NCBI GenBank assembly: GCA_025351485.1
Contig: JANXVU010000035.1
Span: forward strand, 1 to 38,052
Direction of reading: 5' to 3'
Length of the DNA stretch: 38,052 nt
Source of the DNA: Candidatus Eiseniibacteriota bacterium
GTDB lineage: Bacteria; Eisenbacteria; RBG-16-71-46; JACRLI01
Part shown: in pieces, positions 15,900 through 26,632 of the stretch
Layout: each line of letters opens with the position of its first letter
Position numbering within the stretch: position 1 is the stretch's first letter
Program-made: the position numbers and the translations under genes
Notes under the pieces: generated by a model
What the model was told of the DNA's origin: nothing
Databases searched by the model: none
Seen by the model: only the letters and a program-made list of their open reading frames with translations

Positions 15900-17294
15900 A
15901 TGCAGATCACTTCCCTCCTGATCGGTCTCGCCCTTGGCCTCCTGGCCGGGCTTCTCTTTGCCATCGCCTGGGCCCGCAAGTCCTCGGAGGCCTCCGCCGC
16001 TTCGGCCGGAGCGGACGCCGCCGCCGCGCGGGAGCGCGCCGCCGCGCTGGAAACGGAGCTCGCCGCCCACCGCACGCAGCTCGGCGCCGCGCAGCAGTCC
16101 ACCGCCGGTCTCGCGGCCCAGCTCGAGGCGGAACGCCGCAGCGCCACGGAGAAGCTCGAAGTCCTTGCCCGCGCCCAGGAGGATCTCCGCAATTCCTTCA
16201 AGGCCCTGTCCGGCGACGCCCTCAAGGCCAGCAACGAAAGTTTTCTCCAGCTGGCCGAGCAACAGTTCAAGAAGTTCCAGGAAGGCGCCAAGTCCGACCT
16301 GGACGCCCGCCAGACCTCCATCTCCGAGATCCTCAAGCCGGTAAACGAGCAGCTGAAGAATGTGGGCGAGGCCGTGGGAAAGATCGAGCTCGCCCGCGAG
16401 GGCGCCTACAAGACGCTGCTCCAGCAGGTCACCGACATGGGCAAGTCCCAGGAGCAACTGCGGGGCGAGACCGCCAACCTGGTCAAGGCGCTGCGCGCGC
16501 CCAAGACCCGCGGCCGATGGGGCGAGATCCAGCTGGAGCGGGTGGTGGAAATGGCCGGCATGCTGGACCACTGCGACTTCGTGCGCGAGGAGTCGGTGAA
16601 CACGGAAGACGGCCGGCTGCGCCCCGACCTCAAGGTGCACCTGCCCGGCGGCAAGCTGGTGGTGGTGGACGCCAAGACCCCGCTGGAAGCCTACCTGGAC
16701 GCGCTGGAAGCCCCCGACGACGCCACTCGCGAGGCGCGCATGCTGGACCACGCGCGCCAGGTCAGCGACCACATCACCAAGCTGAGCCGCAAGAACTACT
16801 GGGACCAGTTCGAGCAGGCGCCCGAGTTCGTGGTGATGTTCCTGCCCGGCGAAATGTTCTTCAGCGCCGCCCTGGAGCACGACCCCAGCCTGATCGAGAC
16901 CGGGGTGAAGAACAAGGTGATCCTGGCCAGCCCCACCACGCTGATTTCCCTGCTCCGCGCGGTCCACTACGGCTGGCAGCAGGAGCGCATCACTGAGAAC
17001 GCGCAGCTCATCAGCGAGCTGGGCAAGGAAATCTACGAGCGACTGTCCGTCCTGGGCGAACACTTCAACAAAGTGGGCAAGGGCCTGGACGGCGCGGTCA
17101 ACGCCTACAACGCCGCCGCGAGCTCCCTGGAGACCCGCGTGCTGGTGACCGGCCGCCGGATCAAGGAACTGGGAATCGGAACCGCCAAGGACATCGATGA
17201 AGTGCGGATCGTGGACGAGAGCCCCCGCGAGCTGCAAGCCCCCGAATTCCGCGCGCTGCCTTCCGGCAACGGCGGCGACTTCAAATTGGAGTAA
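15900..17294 (+). CDS. rmuC: DNA recombination protein RmuC
   Basis: A 464-residue protein with an N-terminal membrane anchor (residues 3-24), a long alanine/glutamate-rich coiled coil (about 28-190) and the RmuC nuclease-like domain (about 195-410). That domain shows KTRGRWGEIQLERVVEMAGM, DGRLRPDLKVHLPGGKLVVVDAKTPLEAYL (matching the Asp...Asp-x-Lys core of PD-(D/E)XK-type nucleases), YWDQFEQAPEFVVMFLPGE and KVILASPTTLISLLRAVHYGW. RmuC limits inversions between short inverted repeats in E. coli, and later work ties it to membrane-associated defence against foreign DNA; the biochemistry is not settled. ATG 15900-15902 has GGGAG six bases upstream. The MOSC gene follows after 3 bp, so they are an operon. 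Confidence 0.93.
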   Translation: MQITSLLIGLALGLLAGLLFAIAWARKSSEASAASAGADAAAARERAAALETELAAHRTQLGAAQQSTAGLAAQLEAERRSATEKLEVLARAQEDLRNSFKALSGDALKASNESFLQLAEQQFKKFQEGAKSDLDARQTSISEILKPVNEQLKNVGEAVGKIELAREGAYKTLLQQVTDMGKSQEQLRGETANLVKALRAPKTRGRWGEIQLERVVEMAGMLDHCDFVREESVNTEDGRLRPDLKVHLPGGKLVVVDAKTPLEAYLDALEAPDDATREARMLDHARQVSDHITKLSRKNYWDQFEQAPEFVVMFLPGEMFFSAALEHDPSLIETGVKNKVILASPTTLISLLRAVHYGWQQERITENAQLISELGKEIYERLSVLGEHFNKVGKGLDGAVNAYNAAASSLETRVLVTGRRIKELGIGTAKDIDEVRIVDESPRELQAPEFRALPSGNGGDFKLE

Positions 17295-17297
17295 TCC

Positions 17298-18116
17298 ATG
17301 CCCGTCACCGTCAGCTCGATCTTCATCTATCCGGTGAAGTCCCTTGGAACCATCGCCGTGGACCACGCGGAGGTGGAGCACCGCGGCCTGCGGCACGATC
17401 GCCGGCGGATGCTGATCCGCGCGGACGGGGTGGCGGTGACGCAGCGGGACTTTCCGCAACTGGCCCTGGTGCAGCCCGAAATCGATGGGGACCGGGTGCG
17501 GCTCCGCGCGCCGGGGCGCGAGCCACTGGAACTGAATGGCGGGCTGCAGGGCGGTGAGATGGTCGGCGTGAGTCTCTGGGGCAGCCACTGCGAGGGCATG
17601 CTGGAGAGCGATTCCGTCCACGCCTGGTTCAGCGACTACCTGGGATCGCCGGTCCGCCTGGTGCGCATGCCCGAGTCGGTGCGCCGCGGCATCAACCCCG
17701 AACGAACCAAAGGCGAGGGTATCGTGAGCTTCGCCGACGGCTATCCGCTGCTGGTGGCCGGGGAGGCCTCTCTCGCCGACCTCAACGCCCGGCTGCCGCA
17801 GCCGCTGGGCATGAACCGCTTCCGGCCCAACGTGGTGGTCAAGGGAACGGGAGCCTTCGAAGAGGATTCGTGGGCGCGGATCAGGATCGGCGAGGTGGAG
17901 TACTTCGGGGTGAAGCAGTGCGACCGCTGCCTGATGACCACGGTCGCCCCGGAACGCGGGGAGTTCGACGGCAAGGAGCCGCTGCGGACCCTGGCCACGT
18001 TCCGCAAGTTCGACGGCCAGGTCTACTTTGGCCGCTACATGATCCCCGTGGGGCCGGGCATGGCGCGCCTCGGTGATTCGGTCGAAGTCCTGGAGACCTC
18101 CGCGCCCCTCGGCTAG
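17298..18116 (+). CDS. MOSC-domain protein (YcbX/mARC type)
   Basis: A 272-residue protein with the N-terminal MOSC beta-barrel domain (SSIFIYPVKSLGTIAVDHAEVEHRGLRHDR, about 5-110) and the MOSC domain (about 115-270). The MOSC part includes LPQPLGMNRFRPNVVVKGTGAFEEDSW and the cysteine motif VKQCDRCLMTTVAPERG. In the mARC/YcbX group a cysteine in this motif ligates the molybdenum cofactor, and the enzymes reduce N-hydroxylated compounds with an electron partner; I see no fused ferredoxin domain. The partner and substrate are unknown. ATG 17298 follows GGAG. It converges on the VWA gene with both stop codons formed by the same CTAG. Confidence 0.88.
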   Translation: MPVTVSSIFIYPVKSLGTIAVDHAEVEHRGLRHDRRRMLIRADGVAVTQRDFPQLALVQPEIDGDRVRLRAPGREPLELNGGLQGGEMVGVSLWGSHCEGMLESDSVHAWFSDYLGSPVRLVRMPESVRRGINPERTKGEGIVSFADGYPLLVAGEASLADLNARLPQPLGMNRFRPNVVVKGTGAFEEDSWARIRIGEVEYFGVKQCDRCLMTTVAPERGEFDGKEPLRTLATFRKFDGQVYFGRYMIPVGPGMARLGDSVEVLETSAPLG

Positions 18117-20257
18117 GGCAATCCCCGCCGGCGCCGGATCCACCACTCTGCGCCCAGCAGCGCCAGCACCAGCGCATACGGCCAGGCCTCGCGGTTCAAC
18201 GCCGATTCGCGGGTTCCGCGTGGACGCCGGGATTCCTTCACAAGAGCCTTCACGATCCCCGACGTGTCCGTCGAGGCGAAGCTCTTTCCGCCGGACGCTT
18301 TCGCGGTGCGGGCAAGCGAGCCGGCATCGGGCGCGCTCTCGATCCACTCTGCTCCGGTCTCTTCCACCGCGGCCTCGGCTTGCGCTCGCCCGGTTTCCGA
18401 GCCCGCGCGCAGGGCGCGGGCCACGATCCGGTAGCGCCCCGGCGCCAGCGAAGCTTCGGCGTGCGCGGCGCCCTCCAGGAGCGAAACCTTCATCGGCGTG
18501 GCGTGCCCGCGAGCGTCCACGGCCTGGACGTCGGCTCGCTCGCCGGAGCGTACCCCGGTCACGTCGGCCGTCAGCAGTTCTCCCAGCGGCACCACCCGGC
18601 GCCCCGGCCGCACCGAAAGGGCCGGCCCCGCGCCGGGCTCGTTGAGCCAGCGCCACACCCGCGAGAGAAAAGCCGGAAACACGTCGTTGCCGCCCGGCGC
18701 GCCCTGGGCGGTAAAGGTCCATCGATACATCTGCCCGGTGTTGAGCGCGAACACCCGGCCGCCTCCCGGCGGCCGGATGGAGGCGCCCAGCGTGCCCAGC
18801 GCGCCGCGCGAAGCGGACAGGAGGCGCCGCGCTCCGGCGCGCAGCGGCAGATCACGCACCCCGGAGGAAGGCGGCAGATCCTGCCACTGCTTCATCGCGC
18901 CCGGGCTCGCGCCACCGTCCCCGAACAGGGCCTCGCCGCGCGATTCGGCCGCCGGCTCGGGAGAGAGCGAGAGCGCTGGTCCGTTCAGGCGTTCCACTTC
19001 AAAGGGCAGGAGCGGCGCCACGGGCGTGCCTCGCAGCGCTCCGAGCCCCGCGCGCGGGTTCCCGCCGTAGATCCAGAGACCCGCTCCGTCCCGAACGCGC
19101 GCGGCAGCCGCGGAAAGAATCGCCGTGGCCCCGGGAGCGCCTTCCAGGTCGCCCAGCGCCACGATCGAGGCCGATGCGATCCGCTGCGCCAGCTGGGCCG
19201 GGGTGGCGCGCTCGGACGTGCCCACGCGCAGATACACGCCCTGCGGTCCGGCGGTCCAGAACTCGCCGGCCAGGTCGGGCTCCTCTTCCAGGGAGCGGCG
19301 CACGAAGGAAAAGTCGAAACTCGGGGAGGTCTGCACCATCACCACGCGCGCCTTGTCGGCCAGTACGTCCAGCGAAACGAGACGCTTGTTGTTCCGCTCG
19401 GTCAGTTCCCCTGGAATGCCCGGAATCGCCACTTCGTAGAAGTGCGCCCCCGGCGACTGCGGGGTTACGGCCAGCGAAACCTCGGTCTCTCCCCCGCGGG
19501 TCAGCCGCACCCGGGCGCGGTCCAGCACGCGTCCGTCTTCCCGCAACTCCAGCGTGGCATCCCGGCCCGCAAGGCCCCTGGAGCGCACCGTCACCAGCAC
19601 CGGCGTGGGCCGGCCCACGTAGGCGGTGGAATTGGTGGCCACCTGCGAGAGGGCGGCGTCGGGCCCGGGGGTGGAGTCGGCGGCAAGAGCGGTGAACACC
19701 GGCAGGCCCAGGCGCTCCGCGCCGGCCCACGGGTCCTCGCCCTGGGTGACCGCGCCATCGCTCACCACCAGCACCGCCGCGGGACGTCCCGCGGCAAAGC
19801 CTCCGCTGGAAGCCAGGGCATCGCCCAGGGCCGTGGCGCCGCGAAAGGCCGGGTCGGGGTTGCCGGCGGAGTCGGCCAGTCCGCGGGCGAACGAGCGCTC
19901 CACCAGGTCCAATCCGGAGCCGGCCTGGCGGCGGAATGCCAGGCGCAGCGCCTCGGCCCGCGCGCTGCGCGAACCGGTATCCCGGCCCGCCGGCAACTCC
20001 ATGCTGAGCGAGCGGTCGGTAAGCAGGATCACCCGGAAACGCCCAGACAGGAACTCCGGCCACTTGAGCACCGGGGAGAGCGCCAGCAGGAACACCATGA
20101 TCCAGGCCACGCCCCGCAGGACGCGGAGCAGGGTGCGGATCCCGGGCGTGACCGGGCTCTCGCCCGAGGGGTAGGAAGTGACGGCCAGCGCCACGCCCAG
20201 AACGACGGCCGGCAGGAGCCACCACCACGGACTACCTATGGAAATCGAGAAGGGCAA
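18113..20257 (-). CDS. Membrane protein with von Willebrand A domain
   Basis: About 714 residues with two N-terminal membrane segments (SPWWWLLPAVVLGVALAVTSY and RGVAWIMVFLLALSPVL). A VWA domain (about 75-210) follows, with a MIDAS motif starting at D81 (LLTDRSLSMEL), then a CARDB-like beta domain (about 215-310, ending LTERNNKRLVSLDVL). Next is a glutamine-amidotransferase-like Rossmann region (about 315-520: ARVVMVQTSPSFDFSFVRRSLEE, DGAGLWIYGGNPRAGLGAL), then a beta-rich part and a C-terminal membrane helix before WWIRRRRGLP. This layout resembles uncharacterised VWA proteins of Planctomycetes, Gemmatimonadota and related groups. No MoxR ATPase or CoxE-like partner is next to it. The start is uncertain: TTG 20257 is the best codon after the STAS stop. 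Confidence 0.8.
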   Translation of the reverse strand: MPFSISIGSPWWWLLPAVVLGVALAVTSYPSGESPVTPGIRTLLRVLRGVAWIMVFLLALSPVLKWPEFLSGRFRVILLTDRSLSMELPAGRDTGSRSARAEALRLAFRRQAGSGLDLVERSFARGLADSAGNPDPAFRGATALGDALASSGGFAAGRPAAVLVVSDGAVTQGEDPWAGAERLGLPVFTALAADSTPGPDAALSQVATNSTAYVGRPTPVLVTVRSRGLAGRDATLELREDGRVLDRARVRLTRGGETEVSLAVTPQSPGAHFYEVAIPGIPGELTERNNKRLVSLDVLADKARVVMVQTSPSFDFSFVRRSLEEEPDLAGEFWTAGPQGVYLRVGTSERATPAQLAQRIASASIVALGDLEGAPGATAILSAAAARVRDGAGLWIYGGNPRAGLGALRGTPVAPLLPFEVERLNGPALSLSPEPAAESRGEALFGDGGASPGAMKQWQDLPPSSGVRDLPLRAGARRLLSASRGALGTLGASIRPPGGGRVFALNTGQMYRWTFTAQGAPGGNDVFPAFLSRVWRWLNEPGAGPALSVRPGRRVVPLGELLTADVTGVRSGERADVQAVDARGHATPMKVSLLEGAAHAEASLAPGRYRIVARALRAGSETGRAQAEAAVEETGAEWIESAPDAGSLARTAKASGGKSFASTDTSGIVKALVKESRRPRGTRESALNREAWPYALVLALLGAEWWIRRRRGLP

Positions 20258-20264
20258 TCGAGGG

Positions 20265-20639
20265 TCACGATCCGGCGGAGGCCGCGGAGCGCACCGCGGC
20301 GAGCGCCTGGTCCAGCGTGGCGTGATGGGGAATGACGGATTCAAACTGCAGCATCTTGTAGACGTCCTCCATGTCGGTGCTCAGGCCGCACAGGTGCAGG
20401 GCGCCCTTGCGCGCGCGCACCCGGCGCAGCTTCGCGACCAGCACGCTCCAGCCGGCGGTGCTCATGAAATCCAGTTCGGACATGTCCAGCACCAGGTGGT
20501 CATGGCCGCCGTCCAGGACCTTGTCCATCTCCTCTTCGAGCCGGGGGCAGGTGTCGGCCACCACGGAGCCGCCCACCCGGATCACCGCCACCGGGGAATC
20601 GAGGAGGTCCACGCTCACCAGGAGATCCTTGGACTTCAA
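20265..20639 (-). CDS. STAS-domain protein (anti-sigma-factor antagonist-like)
   Basis: A 124-residue single STAS domain: SVDLLDSPVAVIRVGGSVVADTCPRLEEEMDKVL, HLVLDMSELDFMSTAGWSVLVAKLRRVRARKGALHLCGL, and MLQFESVIPHHATLDQAL. STAS proteins of the SpoIIAA type bind anti-sigma kinases or other switch proteins, controlled by phosphorylation of a Ser/Thr at the start of the second helix, here in the MSTAGW motif. TTG 20637-20639 overlaps the stop of the DUF4388 gene as TTGA, so translation is coupled. No anti-sigma kinase or PP2C phosphatase gene is in the window; its partner could be the upstream DUF4388 protein or lie elsewhere. Confidence 0.9.
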   Translation of the reverse strand: MKSKDLLVSVDLLDSPVAVIRVGGSVVADTCPRLEEEMDKVLDGGHDHLVLDMSELDFMSTAGWSVLVAKLRRVRARKGALHLCGLSTDMEDVYKMLQFESVIPHHATLDQALAAVRSAASAGS

Positions 20640-21133
20640 GAGACGACCCCCTTGACGGCTTCCTCGTCCACCCGCTTGAGCCCCTCGAACAGCAGGCTGT
20701 GGAGCGGAGTCTTGAGGGAAATCTGGACCCCGGCCGGCTTGACCCCCGACTGGAACTGGAACCGGCCCTCACTCCACTTGAGGAGCAGGAAGATGGTCTG
20801 GATGACCTGTTCTTCGAGCGCCGCGTCCAGGCACTCCACCGGCAGGCCGGCCTCCACCAGCGCCTCGCCCAGCAGTTTTCCCGAAAGCTCGATGTCGGCC
20901 AGCCCGCGCGCCAGGTCCATCTCGCTGATGTGCCCGGCCTCGCGGAGCAGCTCGCCCAGCCGCGGGCGGGCGTACTGGCCGGCCGCGCCCACGATGCGCC
21001 CGTCCTCGAACGCCAGCTTCACGCGCTCGTTCTCGCGGGTCAGCTCCAGCACCCCGCGGGCGCCGGAAAGTCCCAGGAACTGCAGCACATCCACCGGGGA
21101 GAACACCGAGAGGTCTCCGACCAGGGCAATCAC
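20636..21133 (-). CDS. DUF4388 (PATAN) domain protein
   Basis: A 165-residue protein with the PATAN/DUF4388 N terminus (LVGDLSVFSPVDVLQFLGLSGARGVLELTRENERVKLAFEDGRIVGA, about 1-50) and an alpha-helical C-terminal part (LGELLREAGHISEMDLARGLADI, LLGEALVEAGLPVECLDAALEEQVIQTIFLLLKWSEGRFQF). PATAN domains occur in response regulators and two-component-linked proteins, and are proposed to mediate protein contacts; the best-studied cases are cyanobacterial. GTG 21131-21133 has a perfect AAGGAGG and overlaps the previous stop as GTGA; a longer frame upstream lies inside the neighbouring gene. Its tight coupling with a STAS gene suggests a signalling pair, by inference. Confidence 0.88.
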   Translation of the reverse strand: MIALVGDLSVFSPVDVLQFLGLSGARGVLELTRENERVKLAFEDGRIVGAAGQYARPRLGELLREAGHISEMDLARGLADIELSGKLLGEALVEAGLPVECLDAALEEQVIQTIFLLLKWSEGRFQFQSGVKPAGVQISLKTPLHSLLFEGLKRVDEEAVKGVVS

Positions 21134-22059
21134 GGCTCCCTCCTTCGAGGCGAACGGAACGACACGTCGGTCATCACCTGGGGCGGCTGCAGCTGCTCCG
21201 AGGACAGCTTCACGTTGGCCCATCCCATGACCACCACGTGGACCACGGTCACCGCGCACAAGAACGCCAGGCTCAGGTCCAGCAGCGCCGCGCTCCGCTG
21301 GGTCAGCTCCGGATTGTCCAGTGCCTTGAGCCCCACTTCGGCGATCAGCAGCACGTGGATCAGGACTCCCGAGACCTTGCCGAAAATCGTGGGCTGGATC
21401 CGCACCGGCCCCCGGGTGATATAGATGAAGATCGCGCCAAACACCACCAGCGAGTAGCGCAGCAGCACCAGGGCCAGCAGCCAGCGGGGCACCACGTTGG
21501 ACAGCGCCAGCCCCGCGAACATGCAGCTGTTGAAGGCGATGTCCACGATGGGGTCGAACACCGTGCCCAGGGCCGTTCCCCCGCCCAGCCTGCGGGCCAG
21601 CATGCCGTCCAGCACGTCGGTGGCGCCGGCCACCACGATCCAGCCCAGCGCCAGCCGCCACTCCCGCCACGCGGTGAGCATCACCACCCCGGGGGCCATG
21701 GTGAACCGCGCCAGGCTCAGCCAGTCGGCCGGGCTCAGGGAGGCGCAGGGCGTGCCGCTCCGGTCTCGCACCAGTTCCAGGTGCCCCAGGCAGATCAGGG
21801 TGATGGCCAGGGTGGAAAGGCCCCCACCCCAAAGGAAATCCAACGCGGGCTCGGGTCCCAGCAGGAAGGAGACGCGCAACGACCAGAGAATGTGCAGCAC
21901 GAACAGCGCGGTTCCGGTGATTAGGACGGACCGGGTGGCCTGGGGGTTGTTCCAGATCTGCGACTTCACCCGCGCCGAGGCCGCCCGGGCGTATTCCACC
22001 CAGGCCGCCCGTGAGTAGCCGCTTGCGCGCACGATTTTGAGCTGTTCCTCGATGAACAT
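21130..22059 (-). CDS. CDP-alcohol phosphatidyltransferase-family membrane enzyme
   Basis: Joins a CDP-activated lipid or alcohol to a second alcohol, making phospholipid head groups or related lipids in the inner membrane. The 309-residue protein carries the complete CDP-OH-P signature: DVLDGMLARRLGGGTALG followed by TVFDPIVD, that is D-x2-DG-x2-AR-x8-G-x3-D-x3-D, around residues 145-170. About 115 residues with two hydrophobic segments precede the catalytic part, longer than in PgsA or PssA, and three to four helices follow. Acceptor and product cannot be told. ATG 22057-22059 has GGGAG upstream. A GT2 glycosyltransferase lies 64 bp upstream and a DUF4388 gene overlaps downstream. Confidence 0.9.
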   Translation of the reverse strand: MFIEEQLKIVRASGYSRAAWVEYARAASARVKSQIWNNPQATRSVLITGTALFVLHILWSLRVSFLLGPEPALDFLWGGGLSTLAITLICLGHLELVRDRSGTPCASLSPADWLSLARFTMAPGVVMLTAWREWRLALGWIVVAGATDVLDGMLARRLGGGTALGTVFDPIVDIAFNSCMFAGLALSNVVPRWLLALVLLRYSLVVFGAIFIYITRGPVRIQPTIFGKVSGVLIHVLLIAEVGLKALDNPELTQRSAALLDLSLAFLCAVTVVHVVVMGWANVKLSSEQLQPPQVMTDVSFRSPRRREP

Positions 22060-22123
22060 GGGGGCATCTCCCGCCCGGGCACGGCGCCCGAGGGGCCAAG
22101 TATCCCCGAAAGCCTGAGGGTTA

Positions 22124-22834
22124 TCAACCTGCGTGGCGGCCCCGCTCGAAGAGGCTGCGGAAGATGGTCCAGAGGATGATGCGCCCGGCGTCCAAGGTGC
22201 CCTTGATGGTCCCGGAAATCTTGGATTTCCCGATCCGCTTCCGGTACCGAACCGGCACGTCCACCACCCGGAGGCCGTGCTTAAGGGCGGAAATCTGCAT
22301 TTCCACGGTCCACCCGAAGCCCCGGTCCTTCATTTGAAGCGCCAGCAGCTCCGGGAACCGGATGGCGCGAAAGGGTCCCAGGTCGGTGTAGCGGTGCCCG
22401 TAGAAGAGCCGGATCAGGAAGGGGGCCAGGATGTTGCCGAAGTGGGCGGCCGGGGCCAGCGCCCCCCGCTCGCGGTTGCCCAGCAGACGCGAGCCGATCA
22501 CCATGTCGGCCCGGCCGGCCTCGATGGGCTCCAGGAGTTGCGTGAGTTCTTCGGGGTAATCGGAGAGGTCCGCGTCCACGAAGGCCAGGACGTCGGGCGG
22601 ATCCTGGGCGGCGAACTCGATGCCCTTCCAGCACGCCTGCCCGTAGCCGCGCCGGGGCTCGTGGAGCACCAGCGCCCCCGCCTTCTGCGCAGCTTCGGGC
22701 GTCCCGTCGATGGAGCCGTTGTCCACCACGATCACCCTCCGCACCCTGCCGGGCGGAAGCTGCCGGAGCACCTCGCCGATGCTCCGGGCCTCGTTGAGCG
22801 CGGGGATGACCACGTCCACCGTGAGGCGGCTCAC
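22124..22834 (-). CDS. Glycosyltransferase family 2 (polyprenyl-phosphate sugar transferase-like)
   Basis: A 236-residue GT-A enzyme: VDVVIPALNEARSIGEVLRQLP (nucleotide site), VIVVDNGSIDGTPEAAQKAGA, then FVDADLSDYPEEL with the metal-binding DxD-type motif, and VIGSRLLGNRERGAL. It resembles dolichyl/undecaprenyl-phosphate mannosyl- or glucosyltransferases that charge a lipid carrier on the cytoplasmic face. The C-terminal part (KSKISGTIKGTLDAGRIILWTIF) is typical of the cytosolic, mostly non-membrane-spanning kind. GTG 22832-22834 follows GGGAGGG, 31 bp after the dikinase stop. The lipid-linked sugar could feed the membrane glycosyltransferase at 28,688-30,592, by inference. Confidence 0.9.
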   Translation of the reverse strand: MSRLTVDVVIPALNEARSIGEVLRQLPPGRVRRVIVVDNGSIDGTPEAAQKAGALVLHEPRRGYGQACWKGIEFAAQDPPDVLAFVDADLSDYPEELTQLLEPIEAGRADMVIGSRLLGNRERGALAPAAHFGNILAPFLIRLFYGHRYTDLGPFRAIRFPELLALQMKDRGFGWTVEMQISALKHGLRVVDVPVRYRKRIGKSKISGTIKGTLDAGRIILWTIFRSLFERGRHAG

Positions 22835-22865
22835 CGGTCCCTCCCCGCGCCTTCCGGGCCTTGGA

Positions 22866-25796
<2,931 letters not shown>

Positions 25797-25816
25797 ACAT
25801 CCTCCGTGATTGGAAA

Positions 25817-25830
25817 TGAAACAAGTTTCA
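25817..25830. promoter_or_regulatory. Operator-like palindrome in the ppdK leader
   Basis: TGAAACAAGTTTCA has perfect 6-bp arms around AA. It lies between the predicted transcription start (about 25,837) and the ribosome site, where a bound repressor would block transcription, or where a small hairpin would form in the leader. Confidence 0.35.
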
Positions 25831-25843
25831 GAAAGATGGAGTC

Positions 25844-25872
25844 ATTGTAGCGGGTTGCAGGTTGGGCGGCAA
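25844..25872 (-). promoter_or_regulatory. Sigma-70-like promoter of ppdK
   Basis: On the minus strand TTGCCG (25867-25872), exactly 17 nt, then TACAAT (25844-25849). The -10 box matches 5/6 and the -35 box starts with TTG. The predicted leader is about 40 nt. Confidence 0.7.
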
Positions 25873-25921
25873 ATCGGAGGCGAAGAGGCAGAAAATGAGG
25901 TTCTGCGCGGGGTGGTAGTCG

Positions 25922-25993
25922 CGCCGCGGGTACATCCACGCAGGCGAATGCGAGCAGAGCGAGCCCGGAGCCGGCGGGGATGTACCGGCGGCG
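25922..25993. repeat. 72-nt interrupted inverted repeat
   Basis: GGTACATCC (25929-25937) and GGATGTACC (25978-25986) are perfect 9-bp arms. Outside them CGCCGC (25922-25927) pairs with GCGGCG (25988-25993) after one G-G mismatch. The loop holds the direct repeat GCGAGC-AGA-GCGAGC. It sits 12 bp behind the stop of the cysteine-rich secreted gene. It could be a terminator-like 3' structure or a dispersed REP-like palindrome. Confidence 0.5.
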
Positions 25994-26005
25994 TGACGGC
26001 TTACC

Positions 26006-26632
26006 TCAGCGGTACATCATCTTCAATACTCCCCAGCGCGTTTTGCCGTCTGGGGTTACTCCGCCGAAGGTGGCCGTATTGCCTGGAGCCACATCCACTA
26101 CTCGAGTCTCCAATGGCGAGCTTCCAAACACCCAAAATCTCGCAATTTCAAAATGAAGGCCCACCTTACCCGCGGCCTTTGTACCTCGCAGATGTAGCGT
26201 CCCAATCGGGGCCCTCAGGTCTGCTGGAACCGTGCTCAGGCGGTCGGTCCGAATGTGCAGACGAAAATGGCTCGGAGACTCGCACTGGTTGCAGGCGCAG
26301 AGTTCGTCGCAGAGGCGGCGTTCGCTGGAGCCGATGAGGGAGGTGTCGGGCTCGAAGGAGACGACGTCGGCGTCGCGTCGCACGGCACATGGGTTGGTGA
26401 CGGTGCAGGGGAAGGCCACGTAGAACTCGAAGCCTTCCACTTTGGATGGAAGATTGGCGAGGTCGGCGAAGATGCGGACCGAGGCGGTATCGCTGTAGGA
26501 CCGGGCTCGATAAGCGGCGGGCTGCAGGCCGGATCCCAGGTCCAGGTACAGCGCGGGCCCGGCGGCCGCGGCGACGGCGGCGGGCAGGAGCGCCGCCAAC
26601 AGCGCGGCCGCGCCTCCGAGGCGCAGCTTCAC
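26006..26632 (-). CDS. Small secreted cysteine-rich protein, possibly cohesin-like
   Basis: A 208-residue exported protein with signal peptide VKLRLGGAAALLAALLPAAVAAAAG. The mature part looks like a beta sandwich: SVRIFADLANLPSKVEGFEFYVAFP and GTLHLRGTKAAGKVGLHFEIARFWVF resemble cohesin-type domains, which bind partner modules in scaffold complexes. That assignment is by pattern and uncertain. Six cysteines lie in two groups (PCTVTNPC and LCDELCACNQC), suggesting disulfides in an extracellular protein. GTG 26630-26632 overlaps the subtilase stop as GTGA, so both are made together. It may be a partner, inhibitor or anchor of the protease. Confidence 0.7.
   Translation of the reverse strand: MKLRLGGAAALLAALLPAAVAAAAGPALYLDLGSGLQPAAYRARSYSDTASVRIFADLANLPSKVEGFEFYVAFPCTVTNPCAVRRDADVVSFEPDTSLIGSSERRLCDELCACNQCESPSHFRLHIRTDRLSTVPADLRAPIGTLHLRGTKAAGKVGLHFEIARFWVFGSSPLETRVVDVAPGNTATFGGVTPDGKTRWGVLKMMYR

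Noticed and set aside
15723-15902. Known RNA families (SRP RNA, RNase P, tmRNA, TPP/FMN/cobalamin riboswitch) in the rmuC leader
   Set aside because: None of the hallmark sequences, such as the SRP GGAAGGAAGCAGC-type loop, is present. Only the nested hairpin is supported.
15831-18722. Long minus-strand open frame antisense to rmuC and the MOSC gene
   Set aside because: Both opposed genes have clear motifs and ribosome sites; the antisense product has none and crosses two unrelated genes.
18380-20335. Long plus-strand open frame antisense to the VWA gene
   Set aside because: Same reason: the minus-strand protein has membrane helices, a MIDAS motif and domain order, whereas this translation is arginine-rich noise.
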